Source: an uncultured Thiomonas sp. (GTDB lineage Bacteria > Pseudomonadota > Gammaproteobacteria > Burkholderiales > Burkholderiaceae_C). Taken from it: a DNA stretch of 9,611 bases. The notes below the pieces were generated by a model, which did not search any database, was not told the DNA's origin, and saw only the letters and a program-made list of their open reading frames with translations. This document shows, piece by piece, positions 1-5,665 of this stretch (its first letter is position 1; every line of letters starts with the position of its first letter). A program made the translations under genes and the position numbers. The stretch covers positions 1-9,611 of the forward strand of contig CALBRU010000272.1 of the NCBI GenBank assembly GCA_937927695.1, read 5' to 3'.

Positions 1-1035
1 GCCCAACTGGCGGGGCTGTGGAATCAGTTTTTGCCCATCTCCCCCCGCGCCAGCCAGGGGTTGAGCCATTGGGAATACGCGCCGATGATCGAAGCCATGG
101 GCCACATCCCCTGGGCTGCCGAGGTGTTCAACAGCGCCCAGCCCGACGCGGGAAACATGCAGTTGCTCGACAGCTACGGCAGCGAAGCGCTGAAAGATGC
201 CTGGCTCGACCCGCTGCTGCGCGCCGAGACCCGCAGCGCCTGGGCCGCCGCCGAGCCCGACGCCGAGCTGCACAACCCGGACTCGCTGCAGTGCCACGCC
301 ACGCAAGACGGTAATTCCTGGCGCCTGACCGGTCAAAAAACCTGGGTGCAAGGTCTGCTGGACGCGCGCACCGCCAGCCTGCTGGTGCTGTGCCGCACCG
401 ATGCGCAGGCGGCCCTGCATCGCCAGTTCAGCGTGCTGCTCGTGCCGCTCAAGACCGATGGCGTGCAACTCGGGCGGCACCTGCAGGGATGGAGTACGGC
501 GCAGAAGACCTTGGCCGAGGTGTCTTTCGAGGCCGCGCGCGTGCCCATCCATCATGTGCTGGGCCAGCCGGGACAGGGCCTGGAGATTCTGCAGGCCCGC
601 CAGCGGATTGTCGGCCTGCACGATGCGCTGTGGTGTCTGGGCGCCGCGGAGCGCGCACTCGATCTGCTGATCGCCCGGCTGCAAACCCGGCGCATCGGCG
701 AACAGCTCGCGGTGCATCACCCGGTCTGGCAGCAGCGCATCGCCCGCACCCGTACCGGGCTGGACACCACCCGCATGCTGGCGCGGCGCAGCGCCTGGCA
801 GATGGACCAGAACGACAGCCACCTGCCTCCACAGGAACTCGCCATGCTGCAAAGCCTGGCCCTGCCGCTGGCGGTGGATGCGGTGCAATGGAGCATCCTC
901 GCGCATGAGGCCGACGCGCTCGACGACAGTCTGCCTCTGGCCGGTCTGTCTGCGCAATTGCGGCTGATGCAGCAACTCACCCCACCCATCGAGGTGCTCC
1001 ACGCCCAGATCGCCCAGGGCGAACTGCTGCGCTGA
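1..1035 (+). CDS. acyl-CoA dehydrogenase-like protein, 5' end missing, active site degenerate
   Basis: The reading frame is open from base 1 and ends at TGA 1033-1035, giving 344 visible residues; the N-terminal part lies outside the window. The order of landmarks follows the ACAD10/ACAD11-type acyl-CoA dehydrogenases: an EVFN..(A)PD.GNM helix (about bases 121-165), an AEPD stretch (about 247), LTGQKTWVQG (from 328), a VRVP-like AARVP strand (from 532), a GQGLEI turn, an ERALDLL helix, and an EVLH...GEL end. These enzymes oxidise acyl-CoA at C2-C3 using FAD. Several key positions differ from the family: TEP is AEP, the SSD that follows it is not kept, and the acid of the (A)DGPDEVH motif aligns with Thr (979-981). 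This may be a non-dehydrogenating relative, a dead paralogue kept for structure, or an enzyme with altered chemistry. Family assignment is fairly sure; activity is doubtful. The first Leu (TTG) at base 31 is internal and not a start. Confidence 0.8.
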   Translation, partial: AQLAGLWNQFLPISPRASQGLSHWEYAPMIEAMGHIPWAAEVFNSAQPDAGNMQLLDSYGSEALKDAWLDPLLRAETRSAWAAAEPDAELHNPDSLQCHATQDGNSWRLTGQKTWVQGLLDARTASLLVLCRTDAQAALHRQFSVLLVPLKTDGVQLGRHLQGWSTAQKTLAEVSFEAARVPIHHVLGQPGQGLEILQARQRIVGLHDALWCLGAAERALDLLIARLQTRRIGEQLAVHHPVWQQRIARTRTGLDTTRMLARRSAWQMDQNDSHLPPQELAMLQSLALPLAVDAVQWSILAHEADALDDSLPLAGLSAQLRLMQQLTPPIEVLHAQIAQGELLR

Positions 1036-1072
1036 ACGAACGCCTGCAGCAAGGCGGCAAACGTCGCACAAT

Positions 1073-1110
1073 GAGGCGCACCGTTCACCTCGCCGCACAG
1101 ACGGCGCCTC
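1073..1110 (+). repeat. 7-bp perfect inverted repeat just before the GST start
   Basis: GAGGCGC (1073-1079) and GCGCCTC (1104-1110) are exact reverse complements with a 24-base loop, ending 5 bases before the ATG at 1116. No T run follows, so it is not a convincing terminator. In mRNA the stem would sit where a Shine-Dalgarno sequence should be, and no such sequence is visible there, so it could affect translation of the GST gene. In DNA this GC-rich, a 7-bp match can occur by chance. Confidence 0.25.
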
Positions 1111-1115
1111 CCGCC

Positions 1116-1808
1116 ATGATCGACCTCTACTCCTGGGCCACACCCAACGGCCACAAAATCCACATCCTGCTCGAAGAACTCGGCCTGCCCTACCGGGTGC
1201 ATGGCGTGAACATCGGCCGCGGCGAACAGTTCGCGCCTGACTTTCTCGCCATCAGCCCGAACAACAAGATTCCTGCCCTGATCGATAGCGACGGCCCGGA
1301 TGGCCAGCCCATCAGCGTGTTCGAGTCGGGCGCCATCCTTCTTTATCTGGCCGAGAAGACCGGCCGCTTTCTGGGCACAGGGCCGCGGGCGCGCATCGCC
1401 ACGCTCGAATGGTTGATGTGGCAGATGGGCAGCATCGGCCCCATGCTCGGCCAGGCGCACCACTTTCGCCAGTACGCCCCAGAGAAAATCGACTATGCCA
1501 TCGCCCGCTATACCAACGAGGCGAACCGGCTCTACGGCGTGCTCGACCGGCGGCTGGCGTCGCAGCCTTATCTGGCTGGTGATGACTACACCATCGCCGA
1601 CATCGCCGTCTTTCCCTGGTGTCGCAGCGCCGCCAATCAGGGCATAGACTGGGCCGAGTTTGCGCATGCCAAACGCTGGTTCGACACCATCGCCGCGCGG
1701 CCTGCGGTGCAGCGCGGCGTGCAAGTGCTGACCGACGTGCGCCCGCCCGAGATGGACGCCGCCGCGCGCGAACACTTGTTCGGCAGCACCCAATACCAGC
1801 GCCGCTGA
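1116..1808 (+). CDS. yfcG: YfcG-type glutathione S-transferase / GSH-dependent disulfide-bond oxidoreductase
   Basis: The 230-residue product resembles E. coli YfcG (215 aa) along nearly its whole length. YfcG is a Nu-class GST with little classical transferase activity; it reduces disulfides using glutathione. Visible landmarks: an N-terminal thioredoxin fold with TPNGHK (residues 9-14; Thr9 and Asn11 are the YfcG active-site residues, with no catalytic Cys), the cis-Pro segment SPNNKIPAL (47-55), the FESGAILLYLAEKTG helix (69-83; Glu70-Ser71 hold the gamma-glutamyl end of GSH), LGPMLGQ-like IGPMLGQAHHF (107-117), and the C-terminal N-capping YTIADIA (158-164). I chose ATG 1116 over the in-frame ATG 1071 because homologues begin MIDLY. 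No clear Shine-Dalgarno sequence precedes it. It lies 80 bases after the acyl-CoA dehydrogenase-like gene, and the next gene's ribosome site overlaps its stop codon, suggesting one transcript with that gene. It is not a zeta-class (maleylacetoacetate isomerase) GST. Confidence 0.94.
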   Translation: MIDLYSWATPNGHKIHILLEELGLPYRVHGVNIGRGEQFAPDFLAISPNNKIPALIDSDGPDGQPISVFESGAILLYLAEKTGRFLGTGPRARIATLEWLMWQMGSIGPMLGQAHHFRQYAPEKIDYAIARYTNEANRLYGVLDRRLASQPYLAGDDYTIADIAVFPWCRSAANQGIDWAEFAHAKRWFDTIAARPAVQRGVQVLTDVRPPEMDAAAREHLFGSTQYQRR

Positions 1809-1813
1809 AGGAG
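1808..1813 (+). promoter_or_regulatory. ribosome binding site overlapping the GST stop codon
   Basis: AAGGAG begins on the last base of the GST stop codon (TGA 1806-1808) and lies 6 bases before the ATG at 1820. It fixes the start of the fumarylacetoacetate hydrolase-family gene and ties its translation to termination of the gene before it. Confidence 0.8.
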
Positions 1814-1819
1814 AACGTC

Positions 1820-2671
1820 ATGAAGCTCGTCCGCTACGGCCGCTACGGCCACGAACAACCCGGTCTGATCGACGCGCAGGGCCATCTGCGCAGCCTCGGG
1901 GGCATCGTCGACGAGATCGACGCCGACATCTTCGGCCGACCTCAGGCGCTGCGCGGCATCGACGCTGAAAGCCTGCCGCTGGTGAGCGGCAAGCCTCGGC
2001 TGGGCGTGCCCTTCGTGGGTATCGGCAAGTTCATCGCCATCGGCCTGAACTACCGCGACCATGCCAGCGAGGCGCACATGGCCATCCCGGCCTCGCCCAT
2101 TGTGTTCAACAAATGGACGACCTGCATCAGCGGCCCGAACGATGCGGTGCTGCGCCCGCCAGGGGCGCGCAAGCTCGATTGGGAAGTCGAACTCGGCGTG
2201 GTCATCGGGCGCGAGACGCGCTTTGTGCGCGAGGCCGATGCGCTCAAACACGTGGCTGGGTATTGTCTGGTCAACGACGTGTCCGAGCGCGCCTATCAGC
2301 TCGAACAGGGCAGCCAGTGGAATCTGGGCAAAGGCTGCGACACCTTCGGCCCGGTCGGCCCCTGGCTGGTCAGCCGCGACGAGATCGCCGACCCGCAGAA
2401 CATCGACCTCTGGCTCGACGTGAACGGTGAGCGCATGCAGACCGGCAATACGCGCGACATGATTTTCGGCGTGGCCTATCTCGTCGCCTATCTCAGCCGC
2501 TACATGACCCTGCTGCCCGGCGACCTCATCGCCACCGGCACCCCGCCCGGCGTGGGCATGGGCCGCAAGCCCCCGCGCTATCTGCAGCCCGGCGATGTGG
2601 TCACGCTCGGCAGCCCGCAACTCGGCACGCAGCGGCAGGAGATCCGCTCCGCTCCACAGCGTCCGCTGTGA
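1820..2671 (+). CDS. fumarylacetoacetate hydrolase-family protein (FAHD1/HpcE-like)
   Basis: A 283-residue protein of the FAH C-terminal domain family (COG0179), whose members cleave or isomerise 2,4-diketo or oxo-dienoic acids at a Mg2+/Mn2+ site. Visible landmarks: a short N-terminal cap (1-60), GLNYRDHASE (75-84, with the His81/Glu84 catalytic pair), metal ligands Glu122 and Glu124 in DWEVELGVVIG and Asp153 in NDVSER, the GKGCDTFGPVGPWLV stretch (170-184), and the ATGTPPGVGMG substrate loop (238-248). Length is usual for the bacterial single-domain form. The start is fixed by a good AAGGAG site. The gene sits 11 bases after the yfcG-like gene. GST plus FAH pairs are often aromatic-ring degradation genes, but the GST here is not the zeta isomerase, so the substrate cannot be read from context. 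Acylpyruvase, oxaloacetate decarboxylase, ureidoglycolate lyase and 2-hydroxyhepta-2,4-dienedioate isomerase activities all occur in close relatives. The family is sure; the specific reaction is unknown. Confidence 0.92.
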   Translation: MKLVRYGRYGHEQPGLIDAQGHLRSLGGIVDEIDADIFGRPQALRGIDAESLPLVSGKPRLGVPFVGIGKFIAIGLNYRDHASEAHMAIPASPIVFNKWTTCISGPNDAVLRPPGARKLDWEVELGVVIGRETRFVREADALKHVAGYCLVNDVSERAYQLEQGSQWNLGKGCDTFGPVGPWLVSRDEIADPQNIDLWLDVNGERMQTGNTRDMIFGVAYLVAYLSRYMTLLPGDLIATGTPPGVGMGRKPPRYLQPGDVVTLGSPQLGTQRQEIRSAPQRPL

Positions 2672-2683
2672 CCGGCTCCGCAG

Positions 2684-2707
2684 CCTGCGCGGCGACCTGC
2701 GCGGCAA
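2684..2707 (+). repeat. 12-bp tandem duplication in the spacer upstream of egtB
   Basis: Two adjacent 12-base units, both beginning CCTGCGCGGC (2684-2695 and 2696-2707), match at 11 of 12 bases. They lie after the FAH-family stop codon and before egtB. Nothing further in this 85-base spacer is a convincing promoter; CTATTCT at 2724-2730 could act as a weak -10 but has no matching -35. Confidence 0.6.
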
Positions 2708-2743
2708 AGTTCATCCCCTGCGGCTATTCTTGAGCTTCACCCT

Positions 2744-2749
2744 GGAGGG
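2744..2749 (+). promoter_or_regulatory. ribosome binding site of egtB
   Basis: GGAGGG lies 7 bases before ATG 2757. It settles the start, since the open frame runs further upstream to 2595, through the end of the preceding gene. Confidence 0.8.
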
Positions 2750-2756
2750 CGTTGCC

Positions 2757-4079
2757 ATGCCGACACTCGATCTGGCCTTATCGCTGCACGCGCCTGGCCA
2801 TTCGCATGAACACCCGCATGAACATCTATTGCAAGCGGTGCTGCACACCCGCGAGCGCAGCGTGGCGCTGGCGCAGGGGCTGAGCGATGCCGATTGCACC
2901 GTGCAGTCCATGCCCGACGCCAGTCCGGCCAAATGGCATCTGGCGCACACCACCTGGTTTTTCGAGGAGTTCATCCTCGCGCCGCATCTGCCGGGTTACC
3001 GCGTATTCGATCCGGCCTTCCGCTACCTCTTCAACTCGTATTACGACACCGTCGGGCCGCGGCATCCGCGCCCGCAGCGCGGCCTGCTCACCCGACCGCC
3101 GCTCGAACAGATTCTGGCCTTTCGCGCTCATGTCGATGCGGCACTGCAACGTCTGACGCGCGAGGCCGCCCCAGCCTATTTGCTCGAACTTGGGATGCAC
3201 CACGAGCAGCAGCACCAGGAACTGCTGCTCACCGATCTGTTGCATCTGTTTGCGCAAAACCCGCTGCACCCCGCATATTGCGCCATGCCCGGCGCCGCGC
3301 CCGGTCCCATGCCCGCAGCGCAGAACCCGGAGCCCGTGCGCTGGGTGAGTTTTTCCGGCGGTCTGACCGACATCGGCCATGCCGACGAACGCTTCGCCTT
3401 CGACAACGAAGGCCCGCGCCACCGCGTCTGGCTGGACGACTACGCCCTGGCGCACCGCCCGGTGTGCAACGCCGACTGGCTCGAATTCATCGCCGACGAC
3501 GGCTACGCCACGCCCGCCCTCTGGCTGGCCGACGGCTGGCGCTGGGTGCAGGAGCAGAACATTCGCGCACCCGCCTACTGGCAGGCGCACGGCGATGGCT
3601 TCCACACCCAGGCCATGACCCTGCACGGCCTGCAGCCCCTGCTGCCGCAGGCGCCCGTGACTCACCTCAGTTTTTACGAAGCCGACGCCTACGCCCGCTG
3701 GGCCGGTGCGCGCTTGCCGACCGAGTTCGAGTGGGAGGCCGCCGCGCGCCGCCAGCCGCTGTCGGCCGCAACGCCCGCGCAATTCGCCGATCACCCGTGG
3801 CGGCTTCCCCTGCCCACTGATGACGCGGCCACTGACGGTCTGCAGACCCTCTGGGGCGGCGTGTGGGAATGGACGGCCAGCGCCTATCTGCCCTACCCCG
3901 GCTTTCACCCGGCGCCCGGCGCCGTGGGCGAATACAACGGCAAATTCATGAGCGGCCAGATGGTGCTGCGCGGCGGCTCCTGCGCCACGCCGCCCGGCCA
4001 TATCCGCCCGAGCTATCGCAACTTTTTTTACCCCCACCAGCGCTGGCAATTCACCGGTCTGCGGCTGGCGCGGGCCTGA
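2757..4079 (+). CDS. egtB: ergothioneine biosynthesis protein EgtB (iron-dependent sulfoxide synthase)
   Basis: This 440-residue enzyme uses non-haem Fe(II) and O2 to join the C2 of hercynine to a thiol (gamma-glutamylcysteine or cysteine), forming a sulfoxide. The N-terminal DinB-like half carries WHLAH (60-64) and HHEQQHQE (148-155), so the iron ligands are probably His64, His149 and His153, matching the HxxxH pattern of characterised EgtB. FNSYYDTVG (92-100) and RPQRGLLTRPP (105-115) follow the first motif. The C-terminal formylglycine-generating-enzyme-like domain spans about 194-440: VSFSGGLTDIG, LPTEFEWEAAAR (320-331), GGVWEWTAS (367-375), LRGGSCATP (404-412) and the RPSYRNFF end (417-424). 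The head is unusually His-rich (His 11, 15, 17, 19, 21 and 23). egtD follows after 17 bases. No egtA, egtC or egtE is in the window; which thiol it uses, and what cleaves the sulfoxide, cannot be read here. The family call is near certain. Confidence 0.97.
   Translation: MPTLDLALSLHAPGHSHEHPHEHLLQAVLHTRERSVALAQGLSDADCTVQSMPDASPAKWHLAHTTWFFEEFILAPHLPGYRVFDPAFRYLFNSYYDTVGPRHPRPQRGLLTRPPLEQILAFRAHVDAALQRLTREAAPAYLLELGMHHEQQHQELLLTDLLHLFAQNPLHPAYCAMPGAAPGPMPAAQNPEPVRWVSFSGGLTDIGHADERFAFDNEGPRHRVWLDDYALAHRPVCNADWLEFIADDGYATPALWLADGWRWVQEQNIRAPAYWQAHGDGFHTQAMTLHGLQPLLPQAPVTHLSFYEADAYARWAGARLPTEFEWEAAARRQPLSAATPAQFADHPWRLPLPTDDAATDGLQTLWGGVWEWTASAYLPYPGFHPAPGAVGEYNGKFMSGQMVLRGGSCATPPGHIRPSYRNFFYPHQRWQFTGLRLARA
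2803..2826 (+). repeat. 12-bp tandem duplication within egtB encoding a His-rich head
   Basis: Two adjacent 12-base units beginning CGCATGAACA (2803-2814 and 2815-2826) match at 11 of 12 bases. They encode HEHP then HEHL and make up part of the His-rich segment of EgtB residues 11-23. The unit length is a multiple of three, so the frame is kept. Confidence 0.7.
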
Positions 4080-4084
4080 TACAG

Positions 4085-4090
4085 AAAGGA
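4085..4090 (+). promoter_or_regulatory. ribosome binding site of egtD
   Basis: AAAGGA lies 6 bases before ATG 4097 in the 17-base gap after egtB. The frame is open far upstream inside egtB, so this site decides the start. Confidence 0.7.
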
Positions 4091-4096
4091 TCGCCG

Positions 4097-5074
4097 ATGC
4101 CTCCGCAGACCGCCACCGTCCTGCACCCGCCCGACTTCCCCGACCTCAACCCCGAGTTCGCCTCGCAAGTGCTCGAAGGTCTGAGCGCTCATCCCAAACG
4201 CATTCCCTCCACCTGGTTCTACGATCACCGCGGCTCGGAGCTGTTCGAGCAGATCACCGAGTTGAACGAGTACTACCTCACCCGCAGCGAAACCGCGCTG
4301 CTGCGCAACCTGCACGCTGAGTTTGCCCAACTGCCCGCTGGCGCGGCCGTGATCGAATTCGGCAGTGGTTCCAGCCGTAAAACCCCCCTGCTGCTGGGCG
4401 CCCTGAACGCCCCCGCGAGCTACACCGCCATCGACATCAGCGGCGACTTTCTGCGCCAGTCGGTGCGCGGCCTGCAACTGCGTTTTCCCCAGTTGGATGT
4501 GCACGCGCTGGAAGCCGATTTCACCGCCCCGCTGCACTGGCCCGCCGCACTGGAGGCCGACGTACGGCAGCAGCCCCGCATCGGCTTTTTTCCTGGCTCG
4601 ACCATCGGCAACTTCACCCCGGAGCAGGCGGTGCGCTTTTTGCATGGCGCGGCGCAATTTCTCGGCCCGGGCGCGCATTTGCTCGTCGGCGTGGACGGCA
4701 CGCAGGACAAGGCCAAACTCATTCCCGCGTATGACGACGCCCGCGGTGTGACGGCTGCGTTCAACCGCAATCTGCTCACCCGCATCAACCGCGAACTCGG
4801 CGCCGATTTCAATGCGCAGGCGTTCCGGCATGTGGCCCGCTTCGACCCTGCGCACAGCCGCATCGAGATGCATCTGCTCAGCCCCAGGCCGCAGACCGTG
4901 CGCCTGCTCGGGCAGAGCTTCACCTTTGCAGAGGGCGAGACCCTGCACACCGAAAATTCCTACAAATATCCGGTGGCGATGTTTCAGCGCCTGGCGCAAT
5001 CGGCGGGGTGGACGCCGCAGAAACACTGGCTCGCCGCCGATACGGATGTTGCGCTGCACTGGCTGCAGCGGTGA
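4097..5074 (+). CDS. egtD: L-histidine N-alpha-methyltransferase EgtD
   Basis: A 325-residue SAM-dependent enzyme that trimethylates the alpha-amino group of histidine to hercynine, the first committed step to ergothioneine. Length and motifs fit the family (about 320 aa). YDHRGSELF (42-50) and ELNEYYLTRSE (55-65) supply Tyr42 and Tyr59, spaced 17 apart as Tyr39 and Tyr56 are in the mycobacterial enzyme. FGSGSSRKT (88-96) is the SAM-binding loop, followed by AIDIS (111-115). FFPGSTIGNF (164-173) carries Asn172, the counterpart of the histidine-carboxylate-binding Asn. HTENSYKY (284-291) carries Glu286 and Ser288, the pair that binds the imidazole ring, so specificity for histidine looks intact. 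It follows egtB by 17 bases and is surely co-transcribed with it. It ends 27 bases from the converging response regulator gene. Confidence 0.97.
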   Translation: MPPQTATVLHPPDFPDLNPEFASQVLEGLSAHPKRIPSTWFYDHRGSELFEQITELNEYYLTRSETALLRNLHAEFAQLPAGAAVIEFGSGSSRKTPLLLGALNAPASYTAIDISGDFLRQSVRGLQLRFPQLDVHALEADFTAPLHWPAALEADVRQQPRIGFFPGSTIGNFTPEQAVRFLHGAAQFLGPGAHLLVGVDGTQDKAKLIPAYDDARGVTAAFNRNLLTRINRELGADFNAQAFRHVARFDPAHSRIEMHLLSPRPQTVRLLGQSFTFAEGETLHTENSYKYPVAMFQRLAQSAGWTPQKHWLAADTDVALHWLQR

Positions 5075-5101
5075 AGCGGTCCGCCTGAATGGCCCACCGC
5101 G

Positions 5102-5665
5102 TCAGCGCGGCTCTGCGTCGGTCGGCGCTTCGCGCACCGGATGCTTGAGCAACTTGCGCTGCAGGGTGCGGCGGTGCATTTGCAGCGCGCGGGCGGTGGC
5201 GGAGATATTGCCGTCGTGCTCGGCCAGCACTTTCTGAATGTGCTCCCACTCCAGCCGATCGACCGGCAGCGGCTGGGCGGCCACGGCGCGGTCGGCCTCG
5301 GGTTCGTCTTGTTCCAGCGCGGCGAGGATGTCGCTTACCGTCGCCGGCTTGGGCAGATAGTTGGTCGCACCGAGCTTGATGGCATCGACCGCGGTGGCGA
5401 TGCTGGCGTAGCCGGTCAGCAGCAGGATGCGCAGGTCGGGATAGGCTTCGCGCAGCGGCGCAATCAGGGTCAGACCGCTGTCGCCGGGCAGGCGCAGATC
5501 GAGCACCGCTGCGTCGAACGCGGCCGTGCCGATGAGCGCGCGCGCGGCGGGTGCCGAATCGGCATGCCAAACGGAAATGCCGCGCCGTTCCATGGAGTTG
5601 CGCGTGGCGGCAGCCAGCGCGGCGTCATCTTCGACCAGCAATAGATTCATCGGTTTGCCATTCAT
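5102..5665 (-). CDS. regA: RegA/PrrA/RoxR/ActR-type response regulator
   Basis: A 187-residue two-domain regulator. The receiver domain has the acidic pair Glu12-Asp13-Asp14 in LLVEDD, phospho-acceptor Asp56 in AVLDLRLPG, Thr84 in LLTGY and Lys106 in YLPKP. After an acidic and proline-rich linker (119-136) comes a Fis-type helix-turn-helix, GNISATARALQMHRRTLQRK (152-171); the TAR.L.MHRRTLQR core is the hallmark of the RegA group, which controls photosynthesis, respiration, carbon and nitrogen fixation genes in response to redox state. I chose ATG 5665 because it overlaps the kinase stop as ATGA (5665-5662), the usual sign of translational coupling. Upstream in-frame ATG 5683 would overlap more, and ATG 5650 would begin directly at MNLLLVEDD; no start has a strong Shine-Dalgarno sequence. 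Its targets are not shown by the sequence. Confidence 0.93.
   Translation of the reverse strand: MNGKPMNLLLVEDDAALAAATRNSMERRGISVWHADSAPAARALIGTAAFDAAVLDLRLPGDSGLTLIAPLREAYPDLRILLLTGYASIATAVDAIKLGATNYLPKPATVSDILAALEQDEPEADRAVAAQPLPVDRLEWEHIQKVLAEHDGNISATARALQMHRRTLQRKLLKHPVREAPTDAEPR

Noticed and set aside
1041..1056. Small hairpin CGCCT-N6-AGGCG just after the acyl-CoA dehydrogenase-like gene as a terminator
   Set aside because: Only five base pairs and no following T run.
1116..2671. GST plus FAH-family gene as a tyrosine, homogentisate or gentisate degradation pair
   Set aside because: The GST has the YfcG TPNGHK motif instead of the Ser-Cys motif of zeta-class maleylacetoacetate isomerases, and no dioxygenase is present in the window.
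717..5059. Long minus-strand open frames of 340-407 codons (717-1793, 1637-2707, 2826-4049, 4028-5059)
   Set aside because: They lie antisense to well-supported genes, resemble no family, are Arg/Gly/Ala/His-rich, and cross gene boundaries; they are what high-GC codon use produces on the other strand.
5097..5110. Small hairpin CCGCG-TCAG-CGCGG between egtD and regA as a shared terminator
   Set aside because: Only a 5-bp stem, overlapping the regA stop codon, with no T run on either strand; expected by chance at this GC content.
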